A stretch of 64,000 nucleotides of DNA from QHXM01 sp963697975 (GTDB lineage Bacteria > Acidobacteriota > Blastocatellia > Pyrinomonadales > Pyrinomonadaceae): NCBI GenBank assembly GCA_963697975.1, contig OY969111.1, positions 2,046,001 through 2,110,000 on the forward strand, written 5' to 3'. Of this stretch, positions 41,668 through 50,160 are shown piece after piece; positions within the stretch are counted from its first letter, which is position 1; each line of letters opens with the position of its first letter. The notes under the pieces were generated by a model. The model was given only the letters and a program-made list of their open reading frames with translations, did not search any database and was not told the origin of the DNA. Both the position numbers and the translations under genes were made by a program.

Positions 41668-42785
41668 AGTTTTGCTTCAGCCGGTTTTTGCGCCTTCTTC
41701 AGTTCATCCAGTTCCTTCTGCGTTTGCTCTATCAGCATTCCATACTGGCGCTTCGCGCCTTCGTCGCTGGTCTTAGCCTGCGCTTTTTTGAGCGCCATCA
41801 GGTGAGCAGTTTTAAGCGCCTGCTCTTTCGGCACATCAACATCAGGCTTAACGCCCGTTCCCTCCCAATTGGTTTTCGTAATCGGGCTTTGCGCATAACC
41901 CGTCGGCACGAACATCCCGAAGTGCGCGCCCACGCGGAAACCGCCGCCGGGATTCGCGCCGCCGCCGGTCGTCTCGCCAATGATAGTCGCGCGCTTCAAA
42001 TTCTTGAGGTTGTAAGAAAACTCCTCAGCGCCGGAGAAGGTGCGCCCGCTCGTCAGCACGTAAATGTCTTTGCCCTCGTAGCGCGGGCTGATTCCATTAG
42101 GTTTTGTCCAAAACTCCTCGACGCGATTTCCCTCGCGCCAGTGCAGGTCGTTCAAGTGGACGGGTTCAGAGCCGAACAGGTAAGAAGAGATGAGCGCGAC
42201 CATCGCCGGGTCGCCGCCGCCGTTCTGACGAAGATCGAAGATGAGCGCATCTGTGTTTGAGATAAAACTCATGGCCGCAGCAACCGTGTCTTTCCCCAGT
42301 TCAGGATCGAAGAAGCCGCGCAGGTCTATGTAGCCGATGTTTCCGGGCAGGCGCTCGACGCGCTCGAAACCGTGATTGATGCGCTGCGAGAAGCGACGAT
42401 AATTCTCCCGTTCTTCGGCTGTCGGCTCGCCCCGCTGCTGATTTTCGGGAATGGCCTCATGCGAGTAGCGCACACGCAGGTGCTTGTCATGACTGACGGC
42501 CTGTAAATCTTCTGTGAGCTTGCGCGCAAACGCTGCGCTGCTCGTAATCTGGTCATACTCCTTCTTTTGAGCACGCTCACGGATGGCTGCTTCCATCTTC
42601 TTTGCCACTTCGGGGAAAATGTAAGAATCATTCAAGCGCTTCGAGACACCTTCAATCACCTGCGCTCGCGTGGCTGCGTCAATCGTCAGATCGGGTTGTT
42701 CATCACGTACCTGTGCGGTCGCACTCGCCGTCAGAAGCAAACCCGCTGCAACCAGCAGCAAGACACTCATCAGCTTTCTCATCAT
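41664..42785 (-). CDS. Secreted S41 family peptidase
   Basis: 373 residues, with AAGGAG before the start and a signal peptide (LMSVLLLVAAGLLLTASATA). An N-terminal helical domain (QVIEGVSKRLNDSYIFPEVA) precedes the S41 core: the strand GNIGYIDLRGF, the LRQNGGGDPAM loop, the nucleophile Ser in TSGRTFSGAEEF and IIGETTGGGANPGG. No PDZ domain is visible, as in the retinoid-binding-protein-like subgroup. The last 40 residues are a Lys/Glu-rich helix. Such enzymes trim or degrade exported peptides. It heads the hydrolase operon about 100 bp after the TetR gene. Confidence 0.92.
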   Translation of the reverse strand: MMRKLMSVLLLVAAGLLLTASATAQVRDEQPDLTIDAATRAQVIEGVSKRLNDSYIFPEVAKKMEAAIRERAQKKEYDQITSSAAFARKLTEDLQAVSHDKHLRVRYSHEAIPENQQRGEPTAEERENYRRFSQRINHGFERVERLPGNIGYIDLRGFFDPELGKDTVAAAMSFISNTDALIFDLRQNGGGDPAMVALISSYLFGSEPVHLNDLHWREGNRVEEFWTKPNGISPRYEGKDIYVLTSGRTFSGAEEFSYNLKNLKRATIIGETTGGGANPGGGFRVGAHFGMFVPTGYAQSPITKTNWEGTGVKPDVDVPKEQALKTAHLMALKKAQAKTSDEGAKRQYGMLIEQTQKELDELKKAQKPAEAKL

Positions 42786-42887
42786 CGTCTCTCCTTAATT
42801 GATAGCTTATCCGGTAAAGATGTTATGGTTTCCTGTGAAGTGGCTCATCTCGACTCGCGCTCGAACGCTCGTTGGAGAGAGCCGTTT

Positions 42888-43511
42888 TCATTCTTTCTTA
42901 TTTCCTTTGCTCCGCCGCAGGACGCCTGCGAGGAGGAGGTCTGCAAGTTGCGATACTTTCTGGTGAAGCTCTTCGCGTTCACCTAATTCCTGAGTGCTCA
43001 GGCTGTAAGGCAGCAGAGAGTTGGTAGCCATCAACAACAGATGGGCAATCTTGTGTGGGTCCCCGGACTCGAACGCGCGAAGTTCCTGTCCTTTTACTAT
43101 CACCCCGGCAAAGACCTGTGCCTCTTCGTCAAAGTAGCGGCGGCGGCGCGCCAGCAGTTGCGGACGCAATTCCGCCAAAAGCTCGTTGAGACTCTCCGTG
43201 TAATGCTGCACGCTGTCGAAGCGGAAGAGAACGCGCGTGATGAGCATTTCGCGTAGCCGCTCGCCCGGCGGCGCGTCTTCGCGCGCGATTGCGAGCAATC
43301 TTTCTTTGAGCCGCTCGACGATGTAATCAATGTGTGAAAGGGCTATCTCTTCCTTGCTCTTGAAGTAGAGATAAAGAGTGCCCTTGCCGATGCCGACTTC
43401 CCTGGCGAGGTCGTCCATCGTCATCTTCCTGTAGCCATAGCGCGCCAACAGCCGATTGGTCGCGTCCAATATGGCGTCACGAGCATCTTCCCGCCGGACA
43501 AAAGTCTTCAT
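42888..43511 (-). CDS. TetR/AcrR family transcriptional regulator
   Basis: 207 residues. The N-terminal helix-turn-helix is typical: ILDATNRLLARYGYRKMTMD followed by DLAREVGIGKGTLYLYFKSK (about 14-54). The C-terminal domain is helical and probably binds a small ligand; it does not match a specific subfamily by eye. The gene is upstream of, and in the same direction as, the S41 peptidase operon, so it may control it or be autoregulated. No clear palindromic operator was identified in the 102-bp gap or upstream. Confidence 0.93.
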   Translation of the reverse strand: MKTFVRREDARDAILDATNRLLARYGYRKMTMDDLAREVGIGKGTLYLYFKSKEEIALSHIDYIVERLKERLLAIAREDAPPGERLREMLITRVLFRFDSVQHYTESLNELLAELRPQLLARRRRYFDEEAQVFAGVIVKGQELRAFESGDPHKIAHLLLMATNSLLPYSLSTQELGEREELHQKVSQLADLLLAGVLRRSKGNKKE

Positions 43512-43670
43512 TTAGTCGCTGAACGATGACCAGAATGGTTTTTCAGTCATCTTAAACGTGGCTCCGACGTGTTGAGTTCCGGGAATTTTCGGGTGGTCTT
43601 GATAAGTTGACAGGCTGATTTGGCGCTGTTGAGGTTGACGTGCGCGGCGAAACTTTTCATTCTCTCAATC

Positions 43671-44618
43671 ATGAACTCTGAAATTAATAACAAAGCAAAG
43701 CTGGCGCTCGCCATTCAGGGCGGAGCGGGAACGATCCGCCGCGCGGAGATGAGCGCAGAACGCGAGGCCGCCTACAGAGACGGCTTGCAGCAGGCGCTCG
43801 CGCGCGGCTGGGAAGTATTAAGCAAGGGAGGCTCGGCGCTGGATACGGTTGAGGCGACCGTTAGTGTGCTCGAAGATATTCCGCTTTTTAACGCCGGGCG
43901 CGGCGCGGTCTTTACGCACGACGAGCGACATGAGATGGACGCGGCGATCATGTCGGGTGAGGATTTGCGAGCCGGAGCGGTGGCAGCTGTTGAGGGCGTC
44001 AAACACCCAATCACGCTCGCGCGCCGCGTGATGGAAAAGACTGAGCATGTGTTGCTGTGCGGAAGCGGTGCTGAAGAGTTCGCGCGCGAGGTGGGTTGCG
44101 AATTCGCGCTGCCCGAATATTTCTTTGACCAATTCAGGTACGAACAATTATTGCAGGCACGCCGCGAGAATGAAGTGCGTCTTGATCATTCGCCCGTCAA
44201 CAAGATCGGAACGGTCGGCGCGGTGGCGTGTGACGCTGAGGGGCATCTCGCGGCAGCGACTTCGACCGGCGGCATGACCAACAAACGATTCGGGCGCATC
44301 GGCGACACGGCGCTCATCGGCGCTGGCACATACGCGGACGACCGCACCTGCGCCGTCTCCTGCACCGGGCACGGCGAGTTCTTCATGCGCGCGGTCGTCG
44401 CCTACGATGTGGCGTGCCTGATGAAATACAAGGGGCTGACTCTTCAAGAGGCTTGCGAGCAGACAGTTAATCAAACGCTCAGAGAGATGAGCGGCGAAGG
44501 TGGGTTGGTCGCCGTTGACCAAATGGGAAATGTCTCTTTGACCTTCAACAGCGAAGGAATGTACCGCGCGTGGATTACTTCAGAAAGCGCGGCGCAGGTT
44601 GCCATCTACCGAGAATGA
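43671..44618 (+). CDS. iaaA: Isoaspartyl peptidase / plant-type L-asparaginase
   Basis: From ATG 43671 the product is 315 residues. It is an Ntn-hydrolase that cleaves itself before a Thr nucleophile; the site is visible as VNKIGTVGAVA near residue 180, preceded by the acidic linker and followed by STGGMTNKRFGRIGD. The N-terminal AIQGGAGTI and NAGRGAVFT (Gly-rich loop) are also typical. The family hydrolyses beta-aspartyl dipeptides and asparagine. It converges on cphA, with cphB beyond. Cyanophycinase releases beta-Asp-Arg, which this enzyme can split to Asp and Arg, so the context gives a specific role. No signal peptide, hence cytoplasmic. Confidence 0.92.
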   Translation: MNSEINNKAKLALAIQGGAGTIRRAEMSAEREAAYRDGLQQALARGWEVLSKGGSALDTVEATVSVLEDIPLFNAGRGAVFTHDERHEMDAAIMSGEDLRAGAVAAVEGVKHPITLARRVMEKTEHVLLCGSGAEEFAREVGCEFALPEYFFDQFRYEQLLQARRENEVRLDHSPVNKIGTVGAVACDAEGHLAAATSTGGMTNKRFGRIGDTALIGAGTYADDRTCAVSCTGHGEFFMRAVVAYDVACLMKYKGLTLQEACEQTVNQTLREMSGEGGLVAVDQMGNVSLTFNSEGMYRAWITSESAAQVAIYRE

Positions 44619-44640
44619 AAAGGCAGAATGAGAAGGCAAA

Positions 44641-44698
44641 CACAGCCCCGGAGGGGCGTCAGCCCGGGGCTACACTCTATCGCTCCTCCGGGGCTGTG
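44641..44698. terminator. Bidirectional hairpin between iaaA and cphA (dyad repeat)
   Basis: CACAGCCCCGGAGG (44641-44654) and CCTCCGGGGCTGTG (44685-44698) form a perfect 14-bp inverted repeat between convergent genes. The loop contains a second GC dyad (GGGGCGTCAGCCC). It probably acts as a bidirectional terminator, and resembles the dyad clusters at 49890-50080 and 63205-63540. Confidence 0.6.
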
Positions 44699-44726
44699 AC
44701 TCTATGCCCTGCTTTTGCCTTCCCTC

Positions 44727-47390
44727 TTAATGCTGATTAGGAATGTCTTCGTGAATAACCTTGACCGGCGTGCGCTGTTCGCGGAACTTGCCGACGAGTT
44801 CGATTGAGCGGACGACGTTGTCGGCGAGAATCACGAGTAGCTCGCTTTTGCGCGCGTGCTTGAGCGCGTAGTTGATAGCTTCGGGCGCGTCTGTGAATTC
44901 CTTAATCGGCATGTCCGGGTTAACGCTCCTGATGCCTTCGATGACGAACCGCGTGGATTCACCGGGCGGGCGACCGCGTAAATCGTCGTCCTCACGGACG
45001 ATGATATTCGTGAACATCTGCGCGGCGTAGCGACCGTAGAGCAGCAAATCGTCATCGCGGCGGTCGCCTGTGCCGCCGACCACGCCGGTCTTGACCTTGT
45101 TCGGAAACTTACTGATGAAACGTTGCAGTGCTTCCATCCCGGCGGGGTTATGCGCGAAGTCAATCAGCACCGTGAAGTCGCCCATCTCGATCAGGTTCAA
45201 ACGTCCGGGCGTTTGCGCGACCGAAGGCACGAAAGTTGTCAGGCCGACGCGGATGTCTTCGATGCTGATGTTTTGCAGAAACGCGGCGAGCGTTGCGGCC
45301 AGCACGTTCTGAATCATAAAGGCTGCACGCCCGCCGTAGGTCAGAGGAATGTTGATAACCTTCTCGACTCTCACCTTCCACTTGCCCTTGAGCAGCGTGA
45401 CGTAGCCGTTCTCGAAGACGCACGCGATTCCTCCCTCATCCGTATGCTCGACGATGTGCGGGTTCTCTTCCTCCATGCTAAACAGCGCGACGCGTCCCGG
45501 CGTATCTTCGCGCATCGCGTAGACGAGTTCATCGTCAGCGTTCAAGACAGCATGACCGCTCCGCGCGACTGCGCGCGGGACGACCGCTTTGACACGCGCC
45601 ATGTCTTCAATCGTCTCGATGTCCTTCAAGCCGAGGTGATCTACGGTGACATTCAAAACGACGCCGATGTCGCAACGATCAAACCCTAGCCCGGCGCGGA
45701 TGATGCCGCCCCGCGCGGTTTCCAGAACAGCAATCTCGACGGTCGGGTCTTTGAGGACGAGTTGCGCCGACACTGGGCCGGTGTTGTCGCCCGGTTGAAT
45801 TAGGCTGTTGCCGATGTAGATGCCTTCGGTCGTGGTGAAGCCGACGTTCAAGCCGGAGTTTTTACAGATGTGCGCGATGAGTCGCGTCGTCGTGGTCTTG
45901 CCGTTCGTGCCAGTGATGGCGATGACGGGCACGCGCGACGGTGTACCGGGCGGAAAGAGCATATCAATCACATGCTCTGCGACGTTGCGCGCGAGGCCAT
46001 CACTTGGTGCGATGTGCATACGAAAGCCGGGCGCGGCGTTGACCTCTATGATGCCGCCGCCATTCTCCGAAAGCGGCGTCGTGATGTCGGGCGCGACCAC
46101 ATCAATGCCCGCTACGTCTAAGCCAACGATGCGCGCGATGCGCTCGAAGAGCGAGACGTTGAACGGGTGAACTTCATCCGTGCGGTCAATCGCCGTTCCG
46201 CCGGTCGAGATGTTCGCGGTCGTCTTCAGGCGGAATATTTCATCTGCGGGCAGCACCGTGTCGAGCGTGTAGTTATGCGCGGCGAGCAAGCTCTCGGTTT
46301 GCGCGTCCACCTTAATCAGCGTCAGGACGTTCTCGTGGCCGTAGCCGCGTCGCGGGTCTTGATTCGTAATCTCAATCAATTCCTGAATGCTGTGTTCGCC
46401 GTCGCCGATAATGTGCGCGGGGATTCTTTCGGCGACCGCGACGAGGCGATTGTTGATGACGAGCGCGCGAAAATCCTGTCCCGTCAAAGATTGTTCAAGG
46501 ATGACGCGGCGCGAATGATTTTTCGCCAGCGGAAACGCTGCGCGAACTTCCTCAAGGGTCTTCAAGCCGACGGTGATGCCCTTGCCATGATTCGCGTCTA
46601 AGGGTTTGACGGCGAGGGGAAAGCCGAGCCGCTCAACAGTAGCTTCGATCTCTTCTTCATCAATAATCTGTGCTCCCTTAGGCACGGGTACGCCCATGCT
46701 GCCTAAGAGTTTTTTCGTCGCGTCCTTATCGCTCGCCAGGTCAACGGCGATCATGTTGGTGCGCCCCGTGACGGTGGCCTGAATGCGCTGCTGGTTGACG
46801 CCGTAGCCGAGTTGAACGAGCGATTGCGTGTTGAGGCGGATGTGCGGGATATCGCGATGCTCCGCTTCCTGAACGATGCTGCCGGTGGATGGGCCAAAGC
46901 GCACGTCCTCGCGTATCTCGCGCAGGCGTTGCACGTCGTCTGCTAAAACTTCTTTGAGTCCGTCGAGCGGCGCTCCGGCGGCCAAATCTTCAAAGAGCTT
47001 GACGGAGGCGCGAGCGGCGTAGCGTCCGGCATCTTCTTCGACGTAGCTGAAGACGACATTATAAACGCCCGGATGAGTCGTCTCGCGCGTGCGCCCGTAG
47101 CCCGTGTCCATCCCGGCCAGCGTCTGCAATTCGAGCGCGAGATGCTCTATGACGTGCCCCGCCCACGTCCCCTCGACGACCCGGCGCAGGAAGCCCCCCG
47201 GCTCTTGATAAGAGCAACCGTGATTGACGAGGCTCGGCATCAACTCTTGCAGGCGCTCGGTGAAATTCTCAAGTTTGTCGGTCGGCTTCTCTTCAAACTC
47301 CTCAAGGTCGAGCCGCATCACGATCAACTTATTCCGGTAGCCGCTCCAATAGTTCGGCCCGCGCAACGCTTTGATGTTCAGGATACGCAT
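44727..47390 (-). CDS. cphA: Cyanophycin synthetase
   Basis: 887 residues, the normal length. The enzyme builds multi-L-arginyl-poly-L-aspartate using ATP. The N-terminal domain starts RILNIKALRGPNYWSGYRN, followed by GHVIEHLALELQ. The ATP-grasp domain (about 215-475) contains GKGITVGL and IIEVNAAPGFRMH. The Mur-ligase-like domain has the P-loop TGTNGKTTTTRL (about 493), ETARGGIIR and DFAHNPAGMEAL. Both ATP sites needed for alternate addition of Asp and Arg therefore look intact. The product is a cytoplasmic nitrogen and carbon store. It lies downstream of cphB and cbs in one direction and converges with iaaA, completing synthesis and breakdown in one locus. Confidence 0.97.
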   Translation of the reverse strand: MRILNIKALRGPNYWSGYRNKLIVMRLDLEEFEEKPTDKLENFTERLQELMPSLVNHGCSYQEPGGFLRRVVEGTWAGHVIEHLALELQTLAGMDTGYGRTRETTHPGVYNVVFSYVEEDAGRYAARASVKLFEDLAAGAPLDGLKEVLADDVQRLREIREDVRFGPSTGSIVQEAEHRDIPHIRLNTQSLVQLGYGVNQQRIQATVTGRTNMIAVDLASDKDATKKLLGSMGVPVPKGAQIIDEEEIEATVERLGFPLAVKPLDANHGKGITVGLKTLEEVRAAFPLAKNHSRRVILEQSLTGQDFRALVINNRLVAVAERIPAHIIGDGEHSIQELIEITNQDPRRGYGHENVLTLIKVDAQTESLLAAHNYTLDTVLPADEIFRLKTTANISTGGTAIDRTDEVHPFNVSLFERIARIVGLDVAGIDVVAPDITTPLSENGGGIIEVNAAPGFRMHIAPSDGLARNVAEHVIDMLFPPGTPSRVPVIAITGTNGKTTTTRLIAHICKNSGLNVGFTTTEGIYIGNSLIQPGDNTGPVSAQLVLKDPTVEIAVLETARGGIIRAGLGFDRCDIGVVLNVTVDHLGLKDIETIEDMARVKAVVPRAVARSGHAVLNADDELVYAMREDTPGRVALFSMEEENPHIVEHTDEGGIACVFENGYVTLLKGKWKVRVEKVINIPLTYGGRAAFMIQNVLAATLAAFLQNISIEDIRVGLTTFVPSVAQTPGRLNLIEMGDFTVLIDFAHNPAGMEALQRFISKFPNKVKTGVVGGTGDRRDDDLLLYGRYAAQMFTNIIVREDDDLRGRPPGESTRFVIEGIRSVNPDMPIKEFTDAPEAINYALKHARKSELLVILADNVVRSIELVGKFREQRTPVKVIHEDIPNQH

Positions 47391-47397
47391 AGTTTTT

Positions 47398-47518
47398 CAG
47401 TGGTCAGTGGTCAGTCGTCAGTAGTCAGTGATTGAGTGTCGGCATTCCTGAACCCCAAGAGTTAAGAGTCGAGATTCAGCATAAGTGCTTTAACTGACCA
47501 CCGACCACTGACCACTAT
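47398..47518. repeat. Heptamer repeats in inverted orientation between cphB and cphA
   Basis: Left block (47398-47432): CAGTGGT twice, then CAGTCGT, CAGTAGT, CAGTGAT. Right block (about 47493-47518): the complementary form (ACTGACCACCGACCACTGACC). The two blocks can pair into a long hairpin in the cphB-cphA transcript and fill the whole intergenic gap. The type is the same as the 931-965 heptamers but the word differs. Confidence 0.75.
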
Positions 47519-48369
47519 TCAATATCCGGCAACAAAAATTCTTCGGCGACAGGTATTGGTGCGCGGCGCGCAAAATCATAGCGAAGGCCGTCGCGCAAGA
47601 TATGCAACTGCAAGCCCGCAACAGCGAAAGGCTGAGACTCTTCGACCTCGGCAATATCGTTGTAGGTGATACGCGAACCGTCAACGATGGTCACGGTTCC
47701 ATGACCGTGAACTTCGAGCGTGCCGTCGTTTGCGATGATGACAGCAGTATTCTCATCAATCCCGATGCCAAGCTGGCGCGGGTTGTATGAGACAGCGGTG
47801 ACGAGTCGGCTCAGACGCCCCCGTTCGGTGAAGTGCTGATCGATGATGACGTTCTGCAAGATTCCCAGCCCCGGCGAAAGCCGTATGGAATGCTTGTTGG
47901 GATGCGAGGTCGCATCGCCGCGCACGATCATCGTGGCGCTCATGCCCGCCGCGCCCGCGCTCGAACCGGCCAACACGAGAGGACTATGGCGCACCCGGTC
48001 TTCCAACAGGCGGGCAAACTCCGTCCCGCCAAGCATGGAGACGAGACGCATCTGGTCGCCGCCGGAAATGAAGACGCCCGTCACGTCCCTGAGTAAACTC
48101 TCAGCATCGGCATCAATCACGGCCTGACGCGAAGTGGCGCGGAGCACCTTGACCTGCTGAAGACCGAGATTGCGAAACGTCTGCGTGTAAACGTCAGCGG
48201 AAAATTCCGGGTAATCGGAAGCGACGGGGACAATCAGGATGCGTGCTTCACTTTCGCCCGCCAGCGTGACGAACTTACGAAGCAGGCGGCGCTCGTTATA
48301 TTTATCTTCAGCCCCACCGATAATCACTAAATGTCCACCGATGAGTTCGGGATCAGTAAATTCTTTCAT
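47515..48369 (-). CDS. cphB: Cyanophycinase
   Basis: 284 residues, without signal peptide, so intracellular. It is a serine exopeptidase releasing beta-Asp-Arg from cyanophycin. The family traits are visible: GGHLVIIGGAEDKYNERRLL at the start, FISGGDQMRL, the nucleophile Ser in LAGSSAGAAGMS (about 132-143), the His-containing QHFTERGRLSRL and GIGIDENTA. It lies 6 bp after the cystathionine synthase stop, indicating co-transcription, and ends in the heptamer repeat before cphA. Polymer synthesis and breakdown genes in one operon imply post-transcriptional or allosteric balance. Confidence 0.96.
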   Translation of the reverse strand: MKEFTDPELIGGHLVIIGGAEDKYNERRLLRKFVTLAGESEARILIVPVASDYPEFSADVYTQTFRNLGLQQVKVLRATSRQAVIDADAESLLRDVTGVFISGGDQMRLVSMLGGTEFARLLEDRVRHSPLVLAGSSAGAAGMSATMIVRGDATSHPNKHSIRLSPGLGILQNVIIDQHFTERGRLSRLVTAVSYNPRQLGIGIDENTAVIIANDGTLEVHGHGTVTIVDGSRITYNDIAEVEESQPFAVAGLQLHILRDGLRYDFARRAPIPVAEEFLLPDIE

Positions 48370-48375
48370 TAAGAC

Positions 48376-49752
48376 TTATCTTCCCGTACTAAAGGCCGGA
48401 GTGTCCAGCACGTCATGGCGCGTGATGATGCCTGTGATGCGCCCGTACTCTTCAACCAGCACGGCTGGACTCTCTTGCAGTTTGCGTGTCACCTCGGCTG
48501 CGCTGGCGTCCACATCCACAATCGGAAATCCCTGCTCCATGACTGCGCCGACAGGCGACTCCAACAATTCGCGGTTCGCCAGCACTTTTGCCAGGAGGCG
48601 ATTTTCGCGCACTCCGCCCACCGAGCGTCCATCCTCCAACACGGGAATCTGCGTAATCCCAAGCTCACTCATTTTCGTGAGCAGATCGGCGACACGCTCG
48701 TCCGGCGTCGCCGTCACCAGAGACTCCGGCGCACGCGTTCCCTTCGTTCCGCTGATGAGTCCAGCCGTAATCTTCTGCGGTTCGAGAAGTTGTTTTTCCT
48801 TCATCCATTCGTCCGAATGATGCTTGGACAAATAATGCTCGCCCGTGTCGCAGACGATAAAGACGACGATTGCCGTCTCATCCAGATCGCGCGCCACGCG
48901 CAGAGCCGCTGCCAGATTCGTGCCCGTAGAGCCACCGCAAAAGATTCCCTCAAGGCGTCCCATCTGCCTTGAAAGCTCAAACGATTCGCGGTCGGTGATG
49001 TTGATGACCTCGTCAACGTACTTGATATGCACATTCTCAGGGATAGTTTGCTGGCCGATACCTTCAACGAGGTAGGGCGTGGCTTCGACAACCTTTCCGG
49101 TTTCTTTGAAAGTCTTAAAGACGGAGCCATAGGGATCTGCGCCGATGATCTTGATGTTGGGATTCTTTTCTTTAAGATAGCGCCCTGTTCCTGAGATGGT
49201 TCCGCCCGTGCCGATGCCAGCCACGAAATGCGTGATGCGGCCTTCGGTCTGCTCCCACAGTTCCGGCCCGGTCGTTTTGTAATGCGCTTCGGGGTTGGCC
49301 GGGTGTGAATATTGATCCGGGTAGAACGAGTTGGGCGTCTCGGAGGCTATGCGCTGAGCCGTCGTCACGTAATGATCGGGCGCTCCCGGCTTGGCTGAAA
49401 CCGGCGTCACGACGACATCCGCACCGAGCGCCTTGAGGTAGCGAACCTTTTCAACCGAAGACTTGTCCGTCATCACGAAGATGCAGCGGTATCCTTTGAC
49501 GGCTGCGGCGAGCGCTAGACCGATGCCGGTATTGCCGGAAGTGGCTTCGACGATTGTCCCGCCGGGCTTGAGCGTGCCGTCGCGTTCGGCGGCCTCAATC
49601 ATACTGAGGCCGATTCGATCCTTCACAGAATAGCCCGGATTCAGGTTCTCCATTTTGGCCAACACTGTGGCTTTTAACCCCTGTGTGAGCCGGTTAAGTT
49701 TCACCAGCGGCGTCTGGCCGATGAGGCCGAGCACATTTTCATAGAATTTCAT
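48376..49752 (-). CDS. cbs: Cystathionine beta-synthase (PLP enzyme with CBS pair)
   Basis: 458 residues. The catalytic domain is fold-type II: NPGYSVKDRIG with the PLP Lys at residue 44, EATSGNTGIGLA phosphate-binding region and GTGGTISGTGRYLKE. Residues about 335-455 form two CBS domains (VADLLTKMSELGITQIPVLE and LQESPAVLVEEYGRITGIIT), the usual regulatory pair binding adenosyl ligands. The reaction joins serine and homocysteine to cystathionine. The cyanophycinase gene starts 6 bp downstream, so sulfur amino-acid metabolism and cyanophycin breakdown are co-expressed here; the reason is not known. Confidence 0.93.
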   Translation of the reverse strand: MKFYENVLGLIGQTPLVKLNRLTQGLKATVLAKMENLNPGYSVKDRIGLSMIEAAERDGTLKPGGTIVEATSGNTGIGLALAAAVKGYRCIFVMTDKSSVEKVRYLKALGADVVVTPVSAKPGAPDHYVTTAQRIASETPNSFYPDQYSHPANPEAHYKTTGPELWEQTEGRITHFVAGIGTGGTISGTGRYLKEKNPNIKIIGADPYGSVFKTFKETGKVVEATPYLVEGIGQQTIPENVHIKYVDEVINITDRESFELSRQMGRLEGIFCGGSTGTNLAAALRVARDLDETAIVVFIVCDTGEHYLSKHHSDEWMKEKQLLEPQKITAGLISGTKGTRAPESLVTATPDERVADLLTKMSELGITQIPVLEDGRSVGGVRENRLLAKVLANRELLESPVGAVMEQGFPIVDVDASAAEVTRKLQESPAVLVEEYGRITGIITRHDVLDTPAFSTGR

Positions 49753-50160
49753 AAAGGTCTTCCAGTCTAATCCCTGAACAGTTGAAGCTTTTGGTGCAAG
49801 GAGATTACCAGAGATGTATTAATCATTAAAATTGCGGGAGCGTCCTTCAGCTATCACCAGGCATGGTTCAGCTTTTAGAAGCTGTTTGAAAAAGCCCTGA
49901 AGGGGCGTCATGGAATAGTCCGGCGCAGCGCGCCGGGTCACGCATCATCTCCTTGTAAGAAGCCCTGAAAGGGCGAAATAGAGTAGGTCGCCCCGACAGG
50001 GCTGGTGATGATGATGCTGACTACTGACCTGGGGCGTTGTCCCAGGCTATTTAATCATCGCCCCTTCGGGGCTTTTTTAATCTGCTGGTTACTCGCCTGC
50101 TCACTCGTTTTCAGTTATTTGCTTGCTACACAGACTTGTGTTCACTACGATACACAGGCG
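49753..50160. repeat. Intergenic cluster of GC dyad repeats
   Basis: About 400 bp without a gene. Two near-identical units AAGCCCTGAAGGGGCG (49892-49907) and AAGCCCTGAAAGGGCG (49960-49975), then CGCCCCGACAGGGC and CTGGGGCGTTGTCCCAG (50029-50045) followed by GCTATTTAATCATC and a GCCCC/GGGGC hairpin. The same series of words, with GGGGGCGTTGCCCCC and GCTATTTTATGTG, occurs at 63500-63540. This marks a dispersed repeat family. Confidence 0.7.
50060..50078 (+). terminator. Hairpin with T-run inside the dyad cluster
   Basis: GCCCC-TTC-GGGGC (50060-50072) directly followed by six Ts. Formally a Rho-independent terminator, about 80 bp before the kinase start; it would stop rightward readthrough. Confidence 0.6.

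Noticed and set aside
50005..50160. N-terminal extension of the Ser/Thr kinase
   Set aside because: It translates the dyad repeat cluster and terminator hairpin; the kinase domain begins near 50161.
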